From Mucilaginibacter rubeus (lineage in GTDB: Bacteria > Bacteroidota > Bacteroidia > Sphingobacteriales > Sphingobacteriaceae), in contig NZ_CP043450.1 of assembly GCF_003286415.2 (NCBI RefSeq), positions 1,488,001 to 1,552,000 of the forward strand: 64,000 nucleotides of DNA. Direction: 5' to 3'. This document shows positions 16,698 to 26,872 of the stretch, piece by piece. The notes beneath the pieces are model-generated. The model saw only the letters and a list, made by a program, of their open reading frames with translations. It ran no database searches and was not told the DNA's origin. Made by a program: the position numbers and the translations under genes. Numbering within the stretch: position 1 is the first letter of the stretch; the number at the start of each line of letters is the position of its first letter.

Positions 16698-18041
16698 TTA
16701 CGAATTGTAAAGTTCGGTTGTTAAAAACTGGTTCCTGAACTTGCCGTGCGGATCATATTCGGCTACCAGAGCTTTAAATGCATCCATTTTTTCATAACGA
16801 GCCGCTAATGTTTTAGCCGGAATGGTAAATATCTTACCCCAATGCGGTCTTGCTTTAAACGGAGAAAGTTCGCGTTCAATTTGGGGGAGTAATTTTAATA
16901 CGGCCTCGGTTTCCTGTTTCCAGGTAAAATGGATAGCTACCGATTTTTGATTATGCGCGGGGCTCATCCACAGGTCATCGGCAGCAATAGTACGGATTTC
17001 GGTAATGAAAAGGTGGGGACCAATTTGCTTGCCTAATTTTGCCACAGCCTCAATAGCTGCCACAGCATGGTCAAAAGGTACAAAAAACTCCGATTGCAGC
17101 TCTTTGCCGCTGCTTGGCGTAAAGCCCATTTTAAAATGCGGCAACCGTTCATACCAAGGGCCGGGCACACCCATTTGTTCGGTACAGTTTTCGGCAGAGA
17201 GTGCTATAATAGGGTGCAGATTTTTGGTAGCCGCTTTTGCCCCGTAAAACTCTTTCAGATTTTCGTCTTTATCTGTCCCTATCCGGCTTTTTATCCAAAC
17301 CTCGTTAATATGGTCGCTTTGCCAGTCGGTAAAAAGGCTTACACTATATCCTGCCGAAACAATTTTTTCAAAGTGTTGCTTTAGTTCGCTCATCGGCAAA
17401 CCGGTAAATACGTGCTGCTTCATCATAAAAGTAGGCTGTATTTGCAGCGTGACTTTAGTGATCACACCTAAAGCGCCGAGTCCAACAACAGCGGCATTCA
17501 GCTTTGCTGCGTCTTTTGCTTTGGACAGATGCACAATGCTGCCATCGGCCTTAACAATTTCCAACCCCACAACGGCGCTCGAAAGATTGCCATTTTTTAC
17601 ACCGGAACCATGAGTTGCCGTAGTGATTGAACCCGCTACCGAAATATGCGGTAATGATGCGAGGTTATGCAGGGCAAAGCCTTCTTTATGCAGATATGGT
17701 GCAAGCTCTCCGTATTTTATGCCGCCTTCAACGGTAACAGTGTGGTTTTGCTTATCGATAGATACTACCTTGTTCAGGTCGCGGGTTGATAGCAGGTTAT
17801 CCTTGCTGTCGGCTATGGTATTGAAGCAATGCCTTGTACCTAAAGCTTTGATCTTATCATGTTTTTTGATCAGCTGCTGTACCTCTTCAACCGTTTTTGG
17901 ATAAAACACATTGCCAGTGCTGTAAGTTAAATTGCCCGACCAGTTTTGCAAATGTGATTGTTGTGCCCATGTTGGGAGCGATGATAATAGGGGAGATGCC
18001 ATTAAGGTTGTACTTAATTGAATGAAAGTTTTTCTTTTCAT
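16698..18041 (-). CDS. Exported FAD-linked oxidase (alditol oxidase / gulonolactone oxidase-like)
   Basis: This 447-residue protein has an N-terminal signal-like segment (residues 1-26, ending TWAQ). The FAD_binding_4 domain starts at YPKTVEEVQQLIKK. H71 in KALGTRHCFN aligns with the His that covalently binds FAD in alditol oxidases. Further FAD-site motifs are SVAGSITTATHGSG and VVGLGALGVITKV. The C-terminal ALO-type region has ARPHWGKIF. The family oxidises sugar alcohols or aldonolactones with O2, releasing H2O2. Export makes it atypical, because characterised alditol oxidases are cytoplasmic. The substrate is unknown. Confidence 0.85.
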   Translation of the reverse strand: MKRKTFIQLSTTLMASPLLSSLPTWAQQSHLQNWSGNLTYSTGNVFYPKTVEEVQQLIKKHDKIKALGTRHCFNTIADSKDNLLSTRDLNKVVSIDKQNHTVTVEGGIKYGELAPYLHKEGFALHNLASLPHISVAGSITTATHGSGVKNGNLSSAVVGLEIVKADGSIVHLSKAKDAAKLNAAVVGLGALGVITKVTLQIQPTFMMKQHVFTGLPMSELKQHFEKIVSAGYSVSLFTDWQSDHINEVWIKSRIGTDKDENLKEFYGAKAATKNLHPIIALSAENCTEQMGVPGPWYERLPHFKMGFTPSSGKELQSEFFVPFDHAVAAIEAVAKLGKQIGPHLFITEIRTIAADDLWMSPAHNQKSVAIHFTWKQETEAVLKLLPQIERELSPFKARPHWGKIFTIPAKTLAARYEKMDAFKALVAEYDPHGKFRNQFLTTELYNS

Positions 18042-18294
18042 AACAAATTGGTTAACACAAGGTAGCTAATTATAAAACAGAAATGAAAGAGAAAAGTACC
18101 TGCGTTGGTTGGATTTTGCTCGGCTCGAAAAGTTTTTATCGTTTTTTAAAAAGTAAAAATTAGATTTTTAAAAAATTTATAAACTTTTTTCTATTTTGGT
18201 GAAATAATTAATGTTTGCCTGTTAATTCGGCATTAACTTTTGGTTAGGAATGAGTTTTTGGTAAATTGAAGTTGAAATAACTTATAAAATAATA

Positions 18295-18939
18295 GTGAAG
18301 GAAGTTTACGCCCCTTTTATTCCGGGTACTTATGATAAAAACAGCCTTAATGAGCTGTCAATCTTGCTTGATAAGGAAGAAAAATACGCCATAGATAATC
18401 TTTTATGGAGCGATACAGGATATTTTCCGTCGGTTAGCTTTTCAGTAGCGCATACGGAGCATGACATCGCCTTAAAATACTTTGTACAGGAACAACATAC
18501 GCAGGCCACATTTACAAATGTGAATGATCCAGTTTACAGAGATAGTTGTGTGGAGTTTTTCATAGCATTTGCAGGTGACGATAATTACTATAACCTGGAA
18601 TTTAATGCTGCCGGGACCGCCTTAGTTGGCTTTGGTAAAGACCGCAACGGCAGAGAACAAGTTCCGGACGATAAGGTAAGTAGCATAAAAGCTTTCAGTG
18701 CAATTAATTGGGCTGATGATCCTGCCGACTTAAATGTGTGGGAGCTGACATTGCTGATCCCTTTTGATGTTTTTGTTTATCATGATATTAAAACATTGAA
18801 AGAAACTACCTGCCGTGCAAACTTTTTTAAGTGCGGCGATGATCTGCCCGAACCGCATTTTATAAGCTGGAGTAATATTGATAGCGTTGTACCTGATTTC
18901 CACTTGTCGGATTTTTTTGGTACGATAAAGTTTATTTAA
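18295..18939 (+). CDS. CBM9-like carbohydrate-binding-family protein
   Basis: This 214-residue protein starts at a GTG. The nearest upstream ATG runs into a stop after four codons, so GTG is the only reasonable start. The fold matches the CBM9-like group (DOMON-like beta sandwich): WSDTGYFPSVSFSVAHTEHD, ALKYFVQEQ, then VYRDSCVEFFIAF and YYNLEFNAAGTAL. There is no signal peptide and no catalytic domain. Stand-alone CBM9-like proteins are common in Bacteroidota near sugar-uptake genes. It is followed after 31 bp by a sugar:H+ symporter gene, suggesting an operon. Its actual ligand is unknown. Confidence 0.8.
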   Translation: MKEVYAPFIPGTYDKNSLNELSILLDKEEKYAIDNLLWSDTGYFPSVSFSVAHTEHDIALKYFVQEQHTQATFTNVNDPVYRDSCVEFFIAFAGDDNYYNLEFNAAGTALVGFGKDRNGREQVPDDKVSSIKAFSAINWADDPADLNVWELTLLIPFDVFVYHDIKTLKETTCRANFFKCGDDLPEPHFISWSNIDSVVPDFHLSDFFGTIKFI

Positions 18940-18970
18940 AATAAAATACCTCTAATCAAAACAAACTAAT

Positions 18971-20266
18971 ATGGCCCAAACAGCAAGTACAGTAATTGAA
19001 TCGCCGGTAAAAAAATCAGCGATAAACCCGATTGTAATTATCGGTGCTTTATTCTTCATTTTTGGTTTTGTAACCTGGATGAATGGTACACTCATTCCCT
19101 ATTTAAAAATAGCCTGTGAGCTTAGTACCAAGGAAGCTTATTTTGTAACCACCGCCTTTTATATTGCTTATGTTGTAATGGGCATCCCTGCCGGTAAAAC
19201 CATCAAAAAGTTTGGTTTTAAGAACGGCATGGCTATAGGCTTATTTGTAATGGCCATAGGCGCGTTGATTTTTATACCGGCCGCTATGACCCGCACCTAC
19301 GGAATATTTTTGATTGGTCTGTTTGTGCAAGGTACCGGTTTAACGGTATTACAAACTGCATCAAACCCATATATCACTATTTTAGGCCCGGCTGAAACTG
19401 CGGCGAGGCGCATCAGTATCATGGGAATCTGTAATAAAATTGCTGGTGCTTTGGCCCCGGTTATTTTAGGAACAGTAGTACTTGCCAATATTGACGCGAT
19501 AACCGAAAAGCTAAAAACCTTAAACGCCAGCGAAAAAGCATTGGAATTAAATGAGCTTGCATCAAGGGTGATCATGCCTTATGGCATCATGGTGGTTGTT
19601 TTGATCCTGCTGGCTATACTTATCTATTTTTCTTCACTACCAGAAATCAATACCGAACATGAAGACGAAGAAGTAGCTGCAGCAAACACCAATAAAACAA
19701 GTATTACACAGTTCCCGCATTTAATGCTGGGTGTGGCCACCTTATTTGTTTACGTAGGTGCCGAGGTTATTGCCGGCGATTCCATTTCTCTTTATGGTAC
19801 TTCGCAACATATCGCCTTGTCAACAGCTAAATTCTTTACATCATGTACCCTGGTATCTATGATAGTGGGCTATTTGGTTGGGGTTTTCTGTATCCCTAAA
19901 TTCATAACTCAACAGAAGGCTTTAGTTGCTTCGGCAATATTGGGTATCATTTTAACTATTGCAACCTTATTAACGCACGGTTATGCATCGGTATTTTGCA
20001 TTGCCTTGCTTGGCTTGGCCAATTCATTAATGTGGCCTGCTATATGGCCGCTGGCACTGGCTGGTTTGGGTCGGTTTACCAAAATAGCATCGTCATTATT
20101 GGTTATGGGTATTGCTGGCGGCGCTGTTTTGCCTCCGCTGTACGGCTATTTCTCTGAAAAATTTTCGGCACAATCTGCCTATATTATGCTGATTCCTATC
20201 TACCTGTTCATCCTGTATTATTCAACTTTAGGGCATAAAGCAGGCAGGGCTAATGTAAAAGCATAA
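18971..20266 (+). CDS. Sugar MFS transporter, FucP/GluP family
   Basis: This 431-residue, 12-helix major facilitator transporter shows family signatures TWMNGTLIPYLK in helix 1, VMGIPAGKTIKKFG in loop 2-3, QTASNPYITILGP in helix 4-5, and RISIMGICNKIAGALAP. Close families include L-fucose (FucP), glucose/galactose (GluP) and N-acetylglucosamine (NagP) H+ symporters. The sequence alone does not fix the sugar. It is probably co-transcribed with the CBM9-like gene. A strong hairpin terminator follows. Confidence 0.93.
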   Translation: MAQTASTVIESPVKKSAINPIVIIGALFFIFGFVTWMNGTLIPYLKIACELSTKEAYFVTTAFYIAYVVMGIPAGKTIKKFGFKNGMAIGLFVMAIGALIFIPAAMTRTYGIFLIGLFVQGTGLTVLQTASNPYITILGPAETAARRISIMGICNKIAGALAPVILGTVVLANIDAITEKLKTLNASEKALELNELASRVIMPYGIMVVVLILLAILIYFSSLPEINTEHEDEEVAAANTNKTSITQFPHLMLGVATLFVYVGAEVIAGDSISLYGTSQHIALSTAKFFTSCTLVSMIVGYLVGVFCIPKFITQQKALVASAILGIILTIATLLTHGYASVFCIALLGLANSLMWPAIWPLALAGLGRFTKIASSLLVMGIAGGAVLPPLYGYFSEKFSAQSAYIMLIPIYLFILYYSTLGHKAGRANVKA

Positions 20267-20289
20267 TTGTAAAAGTTTATTTCTAAATC

Positions 20290-20328
20290 AAAACCGGGTA
20301 TCAGTACGCATTACTGGTACCCGGTTTT
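20290..20328 (+). terminator. Terminator of the sugar transporter operon
   Basis: AAAACCGGGTATCAGT pairs with ACTGGTACCCGGTTTT (16 pairs with one wobble) around a 7-nt loop, followed by GTTTG. It lies 24 bp after the stop. Confidence 0.85.
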
Positions 20329-20584
20329 GTTTGTAGGTGGTTATCTATTTGAACATTAGGTTGTTATATGATCGCTGTATTTCGTTATTATGTTGAAAAT
20401 TTTACGATATATGGCTATGAATTTAAAGTCGATTTTGTTTAATTTGTTGATTGCTAATGTGTTGTGATTTTGGTTCGATTGTTGGCTTAAAACGGCTAAA
20501 ATGAACAGCATCTACCGTAAAATTAGTTCATAACTTTTCATGAACTATGCTAATAAACAGGGTAAACAATTAAAGATCAGCACC
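20329..20584. other. Non-coding AT-rich spacer
   Basis: No ORF, repeat or hairpin stands out. The stretch is AT-rich and presumably carries the promoter of the following small gene. An in-frame ATG at 20540 would lengthen that gene by 15 residues. Confidence 0.4.
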
Positions 20585-20875
20585 ATGAAAGACGTAAAAA
20601 CCTGCAAAAAGCTAAATCGCACTTTGACCAAATGGGTCATCGATCTGCACGGCAAAGGTTACACCAATGATTTTTCGCAGATAAACAATCAAAGATTACG
20701 TTGCATTCAAAACTGCGAAGATTTTCCAATCTCCGATCTCAGCATCAACGTAATAGACCAGGGTTTTGACCAGCTAACGCAAACGTATAAATATATCCAC
20801 ACCATCGAAACTATGGACGGCGACAAAGGGCTGCTGGTTATCGAGGCTTTGTGTACCCCGCAGCTGGCAAACTGA
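20585..20875 (+). CDS. Small conserved-type protein of unknown function
   Basis: This protein has 96 residues from the ATG at 20585, while the alternative in-frame ATG at 20540 gives 111. The layout (DLHGKGYTNDF, then DFPISDLSINVIDQ, then KGLLVIEAL) resembles a group of roughly 100-residue Bacteroidota proteins. These are often labelled phosphoribosylpyrophosphate synthetase in databases, although they are far too short for that enzyme. No catalytic motif is visible. It converges with the sigma-54 activator gene at an 18-bp gap. I would not assign a function. Confidence 0.65.
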   Translation: MKDVKTCKKLNRTLTKWVIDLHGKGYTNDFSQINNQRLRCIQNCEDFPISDLSINVIDQGFDQLTQTYKYIHTIETMDGDKGLLVIEALCTPQLAN

Positions 20876-20893
20876 TATGGTGTCCGGGGCCGT

Positions 20894-22855
20894 TTAATCC
20901 CCGCTATCTGATACATGTTTACGGGTAATACCCAGGCGTTTCATTTTGCTGTTTAACGTGGTTGATGGTACATCCAGCAGTTCGGCGGCACCACCGGGAC
21001 CTGCTATACGTCCATTACATTTTTTTAGTATGGCCAGGATATAATCGCGTTCGTTTTCATCAATTGATTTAACCTTGTCGCCAATAGATACAACTGAAGC
21101 GGCAGGGGCCACTGCAGATGGAACTGCGCCAGGTAACATGATCCTTTCTATCACATTTCCCCGGGTTAAAAGTACGTTGCGTTCTATCAGGTGTTCCAGC
21201 TCGCGTACGTTGCCGGGCCAGTTATAGTTCATGAGGTCGGCTAAGGCCTGGTTGGATAGCGTAAGTTTTGGCCTGCCTGCCATAGCCGAATATTTTTCGA
21301 TAAAATGCTCTGCCAGTACAGGGATATCATCCTTGCGCTCACGTAAAGAAGGGAGGATGATAGGGAAGATGTTTAACCGGTAATACAGATCTAAACGGAA
21401 TTTACCCGCTGCTACCTCTTTTTCAAGGTTGCAATTGGTAGCCGCTATCACACGTACATCAACCTTAATGGTTTCTCTGCCACCAAGCTTTTCCACTTCT
21501 TTTTCCTGCAATACGCGTAGTAATTTGGCTTGCGATTCAAGTGGGAGCTCGCCAATTTCATCAAGGAATATAGTACCTCCGGACGCCTGTTCAAACTTAC
21601 CGGCCCGCTTATCAACTGCCCCTGTAAACGCGCCTTTTTCATGACCAAATAATTCGGACTCAATTAAATGCGTTGGCAAGGCCGCGCAGTTGACTACTAC
21701 CAATTGTTTTTTGCTTCGCGGCGATAGCTGGTGGATACATTTAGCAAAGCGTTCCTTCCCGGTGCCGCTTTCGCCTAAAATAAGTACCGATGTTTCAGTA
21801 GGTGCAACAAGGCTCAGGTGATCAAGCGCGGTAAGCATTAAATGGCTGCTGCCGATGATGCCTTCAAAGCCTGATTTGCTTTCGGTTTTAGCCAGAACAT
21901 CCTTTTTAGCGACAGGTCTGATAACTACATTGTCTGCCTGCTTCATAATGCCCTCAATTGCGGCAGATAATGATCGCTGCAACCTGTTTGCCAGCGCAAG
22001 GTGCTTATTGCTGTAGGCATCATCCTTACGGCTATAAAAAGAAAAGGTAAAACCAGGCTGCCCGGCAACCGGGATATACATCACCAGGTTTGATGCCATT
22101 TGAAACGTTTTCGCGATCAGTTTTTTGGCCGGGTTTTGTTGTGTTAACCTCGTGAAATCAGCATCGTTGTACCATGCCGATCTTTTATCTTCGTCGGCTG
22201 CCTCTTGGAGTTTTAACAGTTCGTTTCTTTTTAAACCGGTTATATTCAGCAATTCATCTACGCCAATAGTTTGATATTCATTAAAGCTTAACCTCAGGTA
22301 ACTTGATCCTTCGTACGGAATGGGGCCAAGGTTTTTCATGCCAATGGCCAGGTAATCAAAGGAGATATGTGGTTGAAGTGCTTTAGCTATCCTGAGCAGC
22401 TTTTGGTCCCATTCGGTTGGGTCGCCTATAATATCGTTTAACGAGTTTTGCAGCGTAAGCTCATTGTTGCGTTTAGTGCTCATGTTTTGCTCATGCAAAT
22501 ATTGGGCTATCTGCAGGCTCACCAGCACATCCTTTTCGCGAAAGGGTTTCACCATAAAGCCATATGGGTTGGTGGCTTTGGCCTCTTCCAATATTTTTTG
22601 GTTTGAATTTGCCGAAAGGTAAACGAAAGCTATGTTCTCCTCTGCCAGTTCCTTCGCCAGGTCGATGCCCGTGAGCTCGCCCTGTAAATGAATATCCAGC
22701 AAAACCAGTTGGGGCTTATTCAGTTTGATGATTTCCCGGGCCTCTTCAACCGAATCGGCTATGCCGCAAACATCATAACCGGCTTTTTCCAGTATGAACG
22801 ACAAATCGTTTGCTACTATAAATTCATCTTCAACAATAAGTATCCTTTGGCTCAT
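20894..22855 (-). CDS. Sigma-54-dependent response regulator (REC - linker/GAF-like - AAA+ - Fis HTH)
   Basis: This 653-residue protein has a receiver at residues 1-120 (E9/D10 pair, phospho-acceptor D54 in [10 protein letters not shown], Lys in MVKPFREKD). A roughly 200-residue middle region follows that looks GAF-like. The AAA+ domain has Walker A GESGTGKE near 361, the sigma-54 contact loop GAFTGA near 410, Walker [13 protein letters not shown], and [20 protein letters not shown]. The C-terminal Fis-type HTH is [19 protein letters not shown]. It activates RpoN-dependent promoters on phosphorylation. It is the last gene after a HisKA_2 kinase (12-bp gap), its likely partner. The receiver class differs from classical NtrC and matches receivers paired with HisKA_2 kinases. 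Confidence 0.94.
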   Translation of the reverse strand: MSQRILIVEDEFIVANDLSFILEKAGYDVCGIADSVEEAREIIKLNKPQLVLLDIHLQGELTGIDLAKELAEENIAFVYLSANSNQKILEEAKATNPYGFMVKPFREKDVLVSLQIAQYLHEQNMSTKRNNELTLQNSLNDIIGDPTEWDQKLLRIAKALQPHISFDYLAIGMKNLGPIPYEGSSYLRLSFNEYQTIGVDELLNITGLKRNELLKLQEAADEDKRSAWYNDADFTRLTQQNPAKKLIAKTFQMASNLVMYIPVAGQPGFTFSFYSRKDDAYSNKHLALANRLQRSLSAAIEGIMKQADNVVIRPVAKKDVLAKTESKSGFEGIIGSSHLMLTALDHLSLVAPTETSVLILGESGTGKERFAKCIHQLSPRSKKQLVVVNCAALPTHLIESELFGHEKGAFTGAVDKRAGKFEQASGGTIFLDEIGELPLESQAKLLRVLQEKEVEKLGGRETIKVDVRVIAATNCNLEKEVAAGKFRLDLYYRLNIFPIILPSLRERKDDIPVLAEHFIEKYSAMAGRPKLTLSNQALADLMNYNWPGNVRELEHLIERNVLLTRGNVIERIMLPGAVPSAVAPAASVVSIGDKVKSIDENERDYILAILKKCNGRIAGPGGAAELLDVPSTTLNSKMKRLGITRKHVSDSGD

Positions 22856-22867
22856 AGTGTATAGGTA

Positions 22868-25168
22868 TTAAATGTTTTTAACCGCTTTTATAAACTTATC
22901 ATTAGTAAATTCAATAATTACCGAAAGGCCATTATCGTTTTCGACTTTAAATGTACCGCCAACCTGCTTGCTTAGGCCCCTGATAAGGCTCATGCCCAGG
23001 GTTTTGCTTTTGGTAATGTTTTCGGGCGATGCAATGCCGCTGCCGTTATCACTGATCTTTAAAATATAGGTATTATGATCGGTTTCTTCCATGCTGATGC
23101 TGATCTTTCCTGCCTTGCCGTCTTTAAAAGCATACTTGATAGAATTGGTGATGGCCTCGTTGAGGATCAAACCCAATGGAACAGCGCGCGTTACGTCAAA
23201 CTCAGCATCAACAATACGGGTTTCAAAACTGATCCTTGTACCGGTATCAAAACTTGTCTTTAAATAATCAACAAGATCGTTAATATAAGCCGGCATATCA
23301 ACCAGGGCTAAATTTTCGGACTGGTAAAGCTTCTGATGAATCAGCGAAATGGACTGCATCCGGTGCTGGCTTTCGCGTATGGCGTTAAAAGCAATATCAT
23401 TGGTAATATAGTTTGATTGGGTATTAAGCAGGCTAATCACGATTTGCAGGTTGTTTTTTACCCGGTGGTGGATTTCTTTCATCAACCATTCCTTCTCCTC
23501 CAGCAGGTTATCTTTTTCCTGCACAAGCGTAGTGAGCGACCTGTTTTTCTGGCTTATTTCGTTTTGCTGAACTTGTAGTTTTTGATTGATGCGCCGTTTT
23601 AACCTGAACCTGTTATAGTTTAAACCCAACAACAACGCCAGTAAAGCAGCGCCTGCAATAGTCAGGTTACGGGTAAGCCTTTCCTGTTTAATATTGGCTT
23701 TTTGAAGCTGTGCTTGTTTGGTAAGCAGTTGTATATTTTGCTCTTTTATCTTAAGCTCGTGGTCCTTTTTTTCAGTTTCGTACTGAATTTGTAGACGTTC
23801 AATTTCATTAGCTTTTTTTTTGCTGAACAGGGAGTCGTTAATAGCGGTATATTTTTTATAGGCTTCAACCGCCTCGGCATATTTGGTTTCGGCCGAGTCG
23901 AGTTTGAAGGCAAGCAAATATGATTTGGCAATATTTGCCGGGTTTTGATGCTCTATGCTCAAGCTGCGAAAATGGGCAAGGTGCTCGCGCGCAGGTTTAT
24001 CCATCTTAAACGCAATATAAAAGTTGGCAATAGCATGTTGTACAATTTCCTGGGGGTTACCGTGCTGATCCAATTGCTTCGCTATTTCAAGTTGCTTTTT
24101 ACAATATGCTAACCCTTCATCGTATTGCTTCATGGTGGCATAAGCAATCAATATCAACGATTCGATAGTAGCGCGTTGCTCAATGCTCATGTTGGGCTGA
24201 TTGGCCTCGGTTCGTTTTAAAAGCGGTATTACTTTTTCGGGCTTATTATATTTCAGGTAAATCACTGAGAGGTTAGATGCCAGCAAGATGATGGAGCCGC
24301 TATCCTTGTACTTTTCGGCAATCACCAGCGATTTTTCAAAATAGTTTTGAGCTATTTTAAACTGCCTTGTGATATAGTAGGTGAGGCCAAGCCTGTTATA
24401 AATAGTACAAAGCTGCATGGTGGTGTCGTTGACAGCTTCGGCAGTTTTGACGGCTAATAAACCGTATTTAATGGCATTGTTATAATCACCAAGTTGTGCG
24501 GATACACTCCCCATCAAATCGTAAATCCCTTGTAAATAAGGATAATGAATAGATTGATAAACGACAAACGACTGCTTAAGTATGGTTAACGACTCCTCGT
24601 GACGGCCGAGGATCTGTAAATTATCGCCAAGGTCTTTCAATACATCGGCCTCACGCTTTTTATCAGTTGATTTATGCAGCTCGACGGACGCTTTTTGCAG
24701 AGATGCTATTTTGCGGTTAACGTCGTCACCCTCGAAAACGGCATGCGCGTCGCCAAGTCTGATAATGGCTTCCGCGGTGGGACGGTACAATTTGTATTTT
24801 GTAAACAAATCAATTGCTTTTTGTATCAGTGGGTAGCAGGCATCTTTATCTTTCCTTATAATGCTGGCCTGTGCCATTAGTATATAACTGTTGCCTGTAC
24901 CTTCAACGTATTTTAAGGAAGCACTGAGGTTTTCTGCCTGCGAAGCGTAATACTGTGCACTATCGGCAAGTTTTTTTGATAAGAAGTAGTTGCCGGTTTT
25001 TATCAACAGGTTTACACGTACAGAATCGGCATTACTTTTCTGTAATTGTTTTTTTAAAGCCGGCAGGGATGGTTGCTGCGCAAAACCCAATAAAGCACAT
25101 AGCAGCAGGCAGCATGTAGCCAGCCACTTTTTTACCACCTCTCCGAAACTTGATTTAGCGTAGTTCAT
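22868..25168 (-). CDS. TPR-containing sensor histidine kinase (HisKA_2/HATPase_c)
   Basis: This 766-residue protein has a signal peptide (residues 1-30, ending LLGFAQ). A periplasmic array of tetratricopeptide repeats runs to about 440 (for example YNRLGLTYYITRQFKIAQNY). A coiled coil and one membrane helix near 505-525 follow (LTIAGAALLALLLGLNY). The HisKA_2 phosphorylation site is KEIHHRVKNNLQIVISLLN near residue 560, followed by HATPase_c (LILNEAITNSIKYAF, ISDNGSGI). The paralogue at 25325-26872 has the same kinase half but fewer repeats. TPRs suggest sensing of a protein or peptide ligand. A 12-bp direct repeat TACTTTATTTCG lies 117 and 135 bp upstream. Confidence 0.93.
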   Translation of the reverse strand: MNYAKSSFGEVVKKWLATCCLLLCALLGFAQQPSLPALKKQLQKSNADSVRVNLLIKTGNYFLSKKLADSAQYYASQAENLSASLKYVEGTGNSYILMAQASIIRKDKDACYPLIQKAIDLFTKYKLYRPTAEAIIRLGDAHAVFEGDDVNRKIASLQKASVELHKSTDKKREADVLKDLGDNLQILGRHEESLTILKQSFVVYQSIHYPYLQGIYDLMGSVSAQLGDYNNAIKYGLLAVKTAEAVNDTTMQLCTIYNRLGLTYYITRQFKIAQNYFEKSLVIAEKYKDSGSIILLASNLSVIYLKYNKPEKVIPLLKRTEANQPNMSIEQRATIESLILIAYATMKQYDEGLAYCKKQLEIAKQLDQHGNPQEIVQHAIANFYIAFKMDKPAREHLAHFRSLSIEHQNPANIAKSYLLAFKLDSAETKYAEAVEAYKKYTAINDSLFSKKKANEIERLQIQYETEKKDHELKIKEQNIQLLTKQAQLQKANIKQERLTRNLTIAGAALLALLLGLNYNRFRLKRRINQKLQVQQNEISQKNRSLTTLVQEKDNLLEEKEWLMKEIHHRVKNNLQIVISLLNTQSNYITNDIAFNAIRESQHRMQSISLIHQKLYQSENLALVDMPAYINDLVDYLKTSFDTGTRISFETRIVDAEFDVTRAVPLGLILNEAITNSIKYAFKDGKAGKISISMEETDHNTYILKISDNGSGIASPENITKSKTLGMSLIRGLSKQVGGTFKVENDNGLSVIIEFTNDKFIKAVKNI

Positions 25169-25284
25169 CAGTATGCTTCACACCATGAAGCCTTGTTGTT
25201 ATTTAATGTGCGTATGCAAATGATATGCCTTTGCTTCAATGTGTTGATTTATATTGTTTTATGGTCTATACAGTTTTCTGTAAC

Positions 25285-25314
25285 TACTTTATTTCGTAAC
25301 GTTACTTTATTTCG
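25285..25314. promoter_or_regulatory. Direct repeat upstream of the TPR kinase gene
   Basis: TACTTTATTTCG occurs twice, at 25285-25296 and 25303-25314, with starts 18 bp apart and TAACGT between them. The core TATTTCG recurs three more times upstream of the paralogous kinase (27039-27045, 27103-27109, and inverted at 27065-27071). This may be the binding site of a regulator of this locus. Inference from repetition only. Confidence 0.4.
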
Positions 25315-25324
25315 CCATTGGGTT

Positions 25325-26872
25325 TTAATTGAGATTGGGTTTTAGCAGTTTCTCGTCCTTAAAATCAATACTGATGCTGAGCCCGTTATTGTTTTCGAGT
25401 TTGAGGCTGCTACCAATTTGTTTACTTAAGCCCCGCATTAAATTCATGCCTAAGGACCGGCATTTGGCAATTTCAAAACCTTCCGGTAAACCAATGCCAT
25501 TATCACTAACACAAAGCCTGAAACTATTTTCCTGAACACAACATAACGATACGCTGATGCAGCCGTCGGCGTCATTAGGGAAAGCGTATTTTATGGAGTT
25601 GGTAATCGCTTCGTTCAGGATGAGGCCGATGGGTACGGCCCTTGATACATCAAGCTCAAGATCAACCAGGTCTTTTTCAAAGCAGATCCGTTTACCGGTG
25701 TCAAAGCTATTGCTTAAATATTCTATCAGCTCGGCTATATAAATGTGGGCTTCAATGAGAGCCCGGCTTTCTGACTGGTAAAGTTTTTGATGAATAAACG
25801 CAATTGACTGCATCCGGTGCTGGCTTTCGCGGATGGCGGCATGGGCTTTTTCATCGTTAAGGTAAACCGACTGCGTATTGAGCAGACTGATCACAATTTG
25901 CAGGTTGTTTTTTACCCGGTGATGGATCTCTTTAATAAGCCACTCCTTTTCTTCAAGCAGCACGTCCTTTTGTTCGGCAAGATGCTCCAGCGTTTCGTTT
26001 TTCTGATTAATCTCCAGTTGCTGGGCCTCCAGTTTTGTATTGGCAGATTGCTTAAGCCTGTAACGACTATATATCACACCCGATAGCATAAAAAGTACTG
26101 CCGCGCAGGCTATTGTAATGTTTTGAATTAGCCTTACCTGGTTAAGGTGCTGGCGTTGTAAAACCTCCTGCTTTTTTAAAAGGGCGATATTAATTTCCTG
26201 GTCTTTAAGCCGCTTGTCTTTGTTTTTAGTATGATATTGACTATCAAGCTGCGCTATTTGCCCCTTTTTAATTTGCTCAAATACCGAATCTTTTAAATCG
26301 GCATATAGCCGGTAATGGGCTAAAGCTGCAAGATGGTTACCACGAAGAGAATCAAGTTTAAAAAGCCAAAGGTTATTTTGGGCCAGGCCGGCGGTGTTGT
26401 TTTGTGCTTTGCTTAATCCATTATGAAGGGTGATATAGCCAACTGCTTTATCAGCCTTTTTTGTTGCCAGAAAATAGGGGATCAGTGCCTGGTAAACAGT
26501 GTATTGGTTTGTTTCGTCATCATCAACACCAGTGGAGAGGGATTGTAGTTTATCCGCATATCTATCCGCTACCTGGAATTGTTTAAGTGTTGCAGATATA
26601 TTGAGCAGGCGTGTGTAGAGTTGTATTTTTTGACTGATTGGCGCGGATGAAAGTCCGTTTTCTGTTTCCCTTAATAAATGAGAAGCCTTTTGCAGTTTGT
26701 TTTGCCTTTGGAACTGATCTGCACTATCGAGCAATAGATTAAACCTGTTTGAGTCGTGACTGACGCTTTGCTGACTTGCTGATTTGGCAGCTGATTTTTG
26801 GGGTACGCTTGACTGCCCCGAAACGGAAAACTGTATAAATAAGATAATGCCCAGGGTAAATAACAGTTTCAT
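25325..26872 (-). CDS. Sensor histidine kinase (HisKA_2), paralogue of the neighbouring kinase
   Basis: This 515-residue protein has a signal peptide (ending SVSGQ). A periplasmic alpha-helical region of about 200 residues follows, with degenerate TPRs, then a membrane helix near 245-268. The HisKA_2 site is KEIHHRVKNNLQIVISLLN near residue 308, followed by HATPase_c (LILNEAITNSIKYAF, VSDNGIGLP). The kinase half is nearly the same as the 22868-25168 gene, showing duplication, while the sensor half is shorter. Only one response regulator is encoded nearby, so both kinases may feed it. The 390-bp upstream spacer contains -24/-12 type elements. Confidence 0.93.
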   Translation of the reverse strand: MKLLFTLGIILFIQFSVSGQSSVPQKSAAKSASQQSVSHDSNRFNLLLDSADQFQRQNKLQKASHLLRETENGLSSAPISQKIQLYTRLLNISATLKQFQVADRYADKLQSLSTGVDDDETNQYTVYQALIPYFLATKKADKAVGYITLHNGLSKAQNNTAGLAQNNLWLFKLDSLRGNHLAALAHYRLYADLKDSVFEQIKKGQIAQLDSQYHTKNKDKRLKDQEINIALLKKQEVLQRQHLNQVRLIQNITIACAAVLFMLSGVIYSRYRLKQSANTKLEAQQLEINQKNETLEHLAEQKDVLLEEKEWLIKEIHHRVKNNLQIVISLLNTQSVYLNDEKAHAAIRESQHRMQSIAFIHQKLYQSESRALIEAHIYIAELIEYLSNSFDTGKRICFEKDLVDLELDVSRAVPIGLILNEAITNSIKYAFPNDADGCISVSLCCVQENSFRLCVSDNGIGLPEGFEIAKCRSLGMNLMRGLSKQIGSSLKLENNNGLSISIDFKDEKLLKPNLN

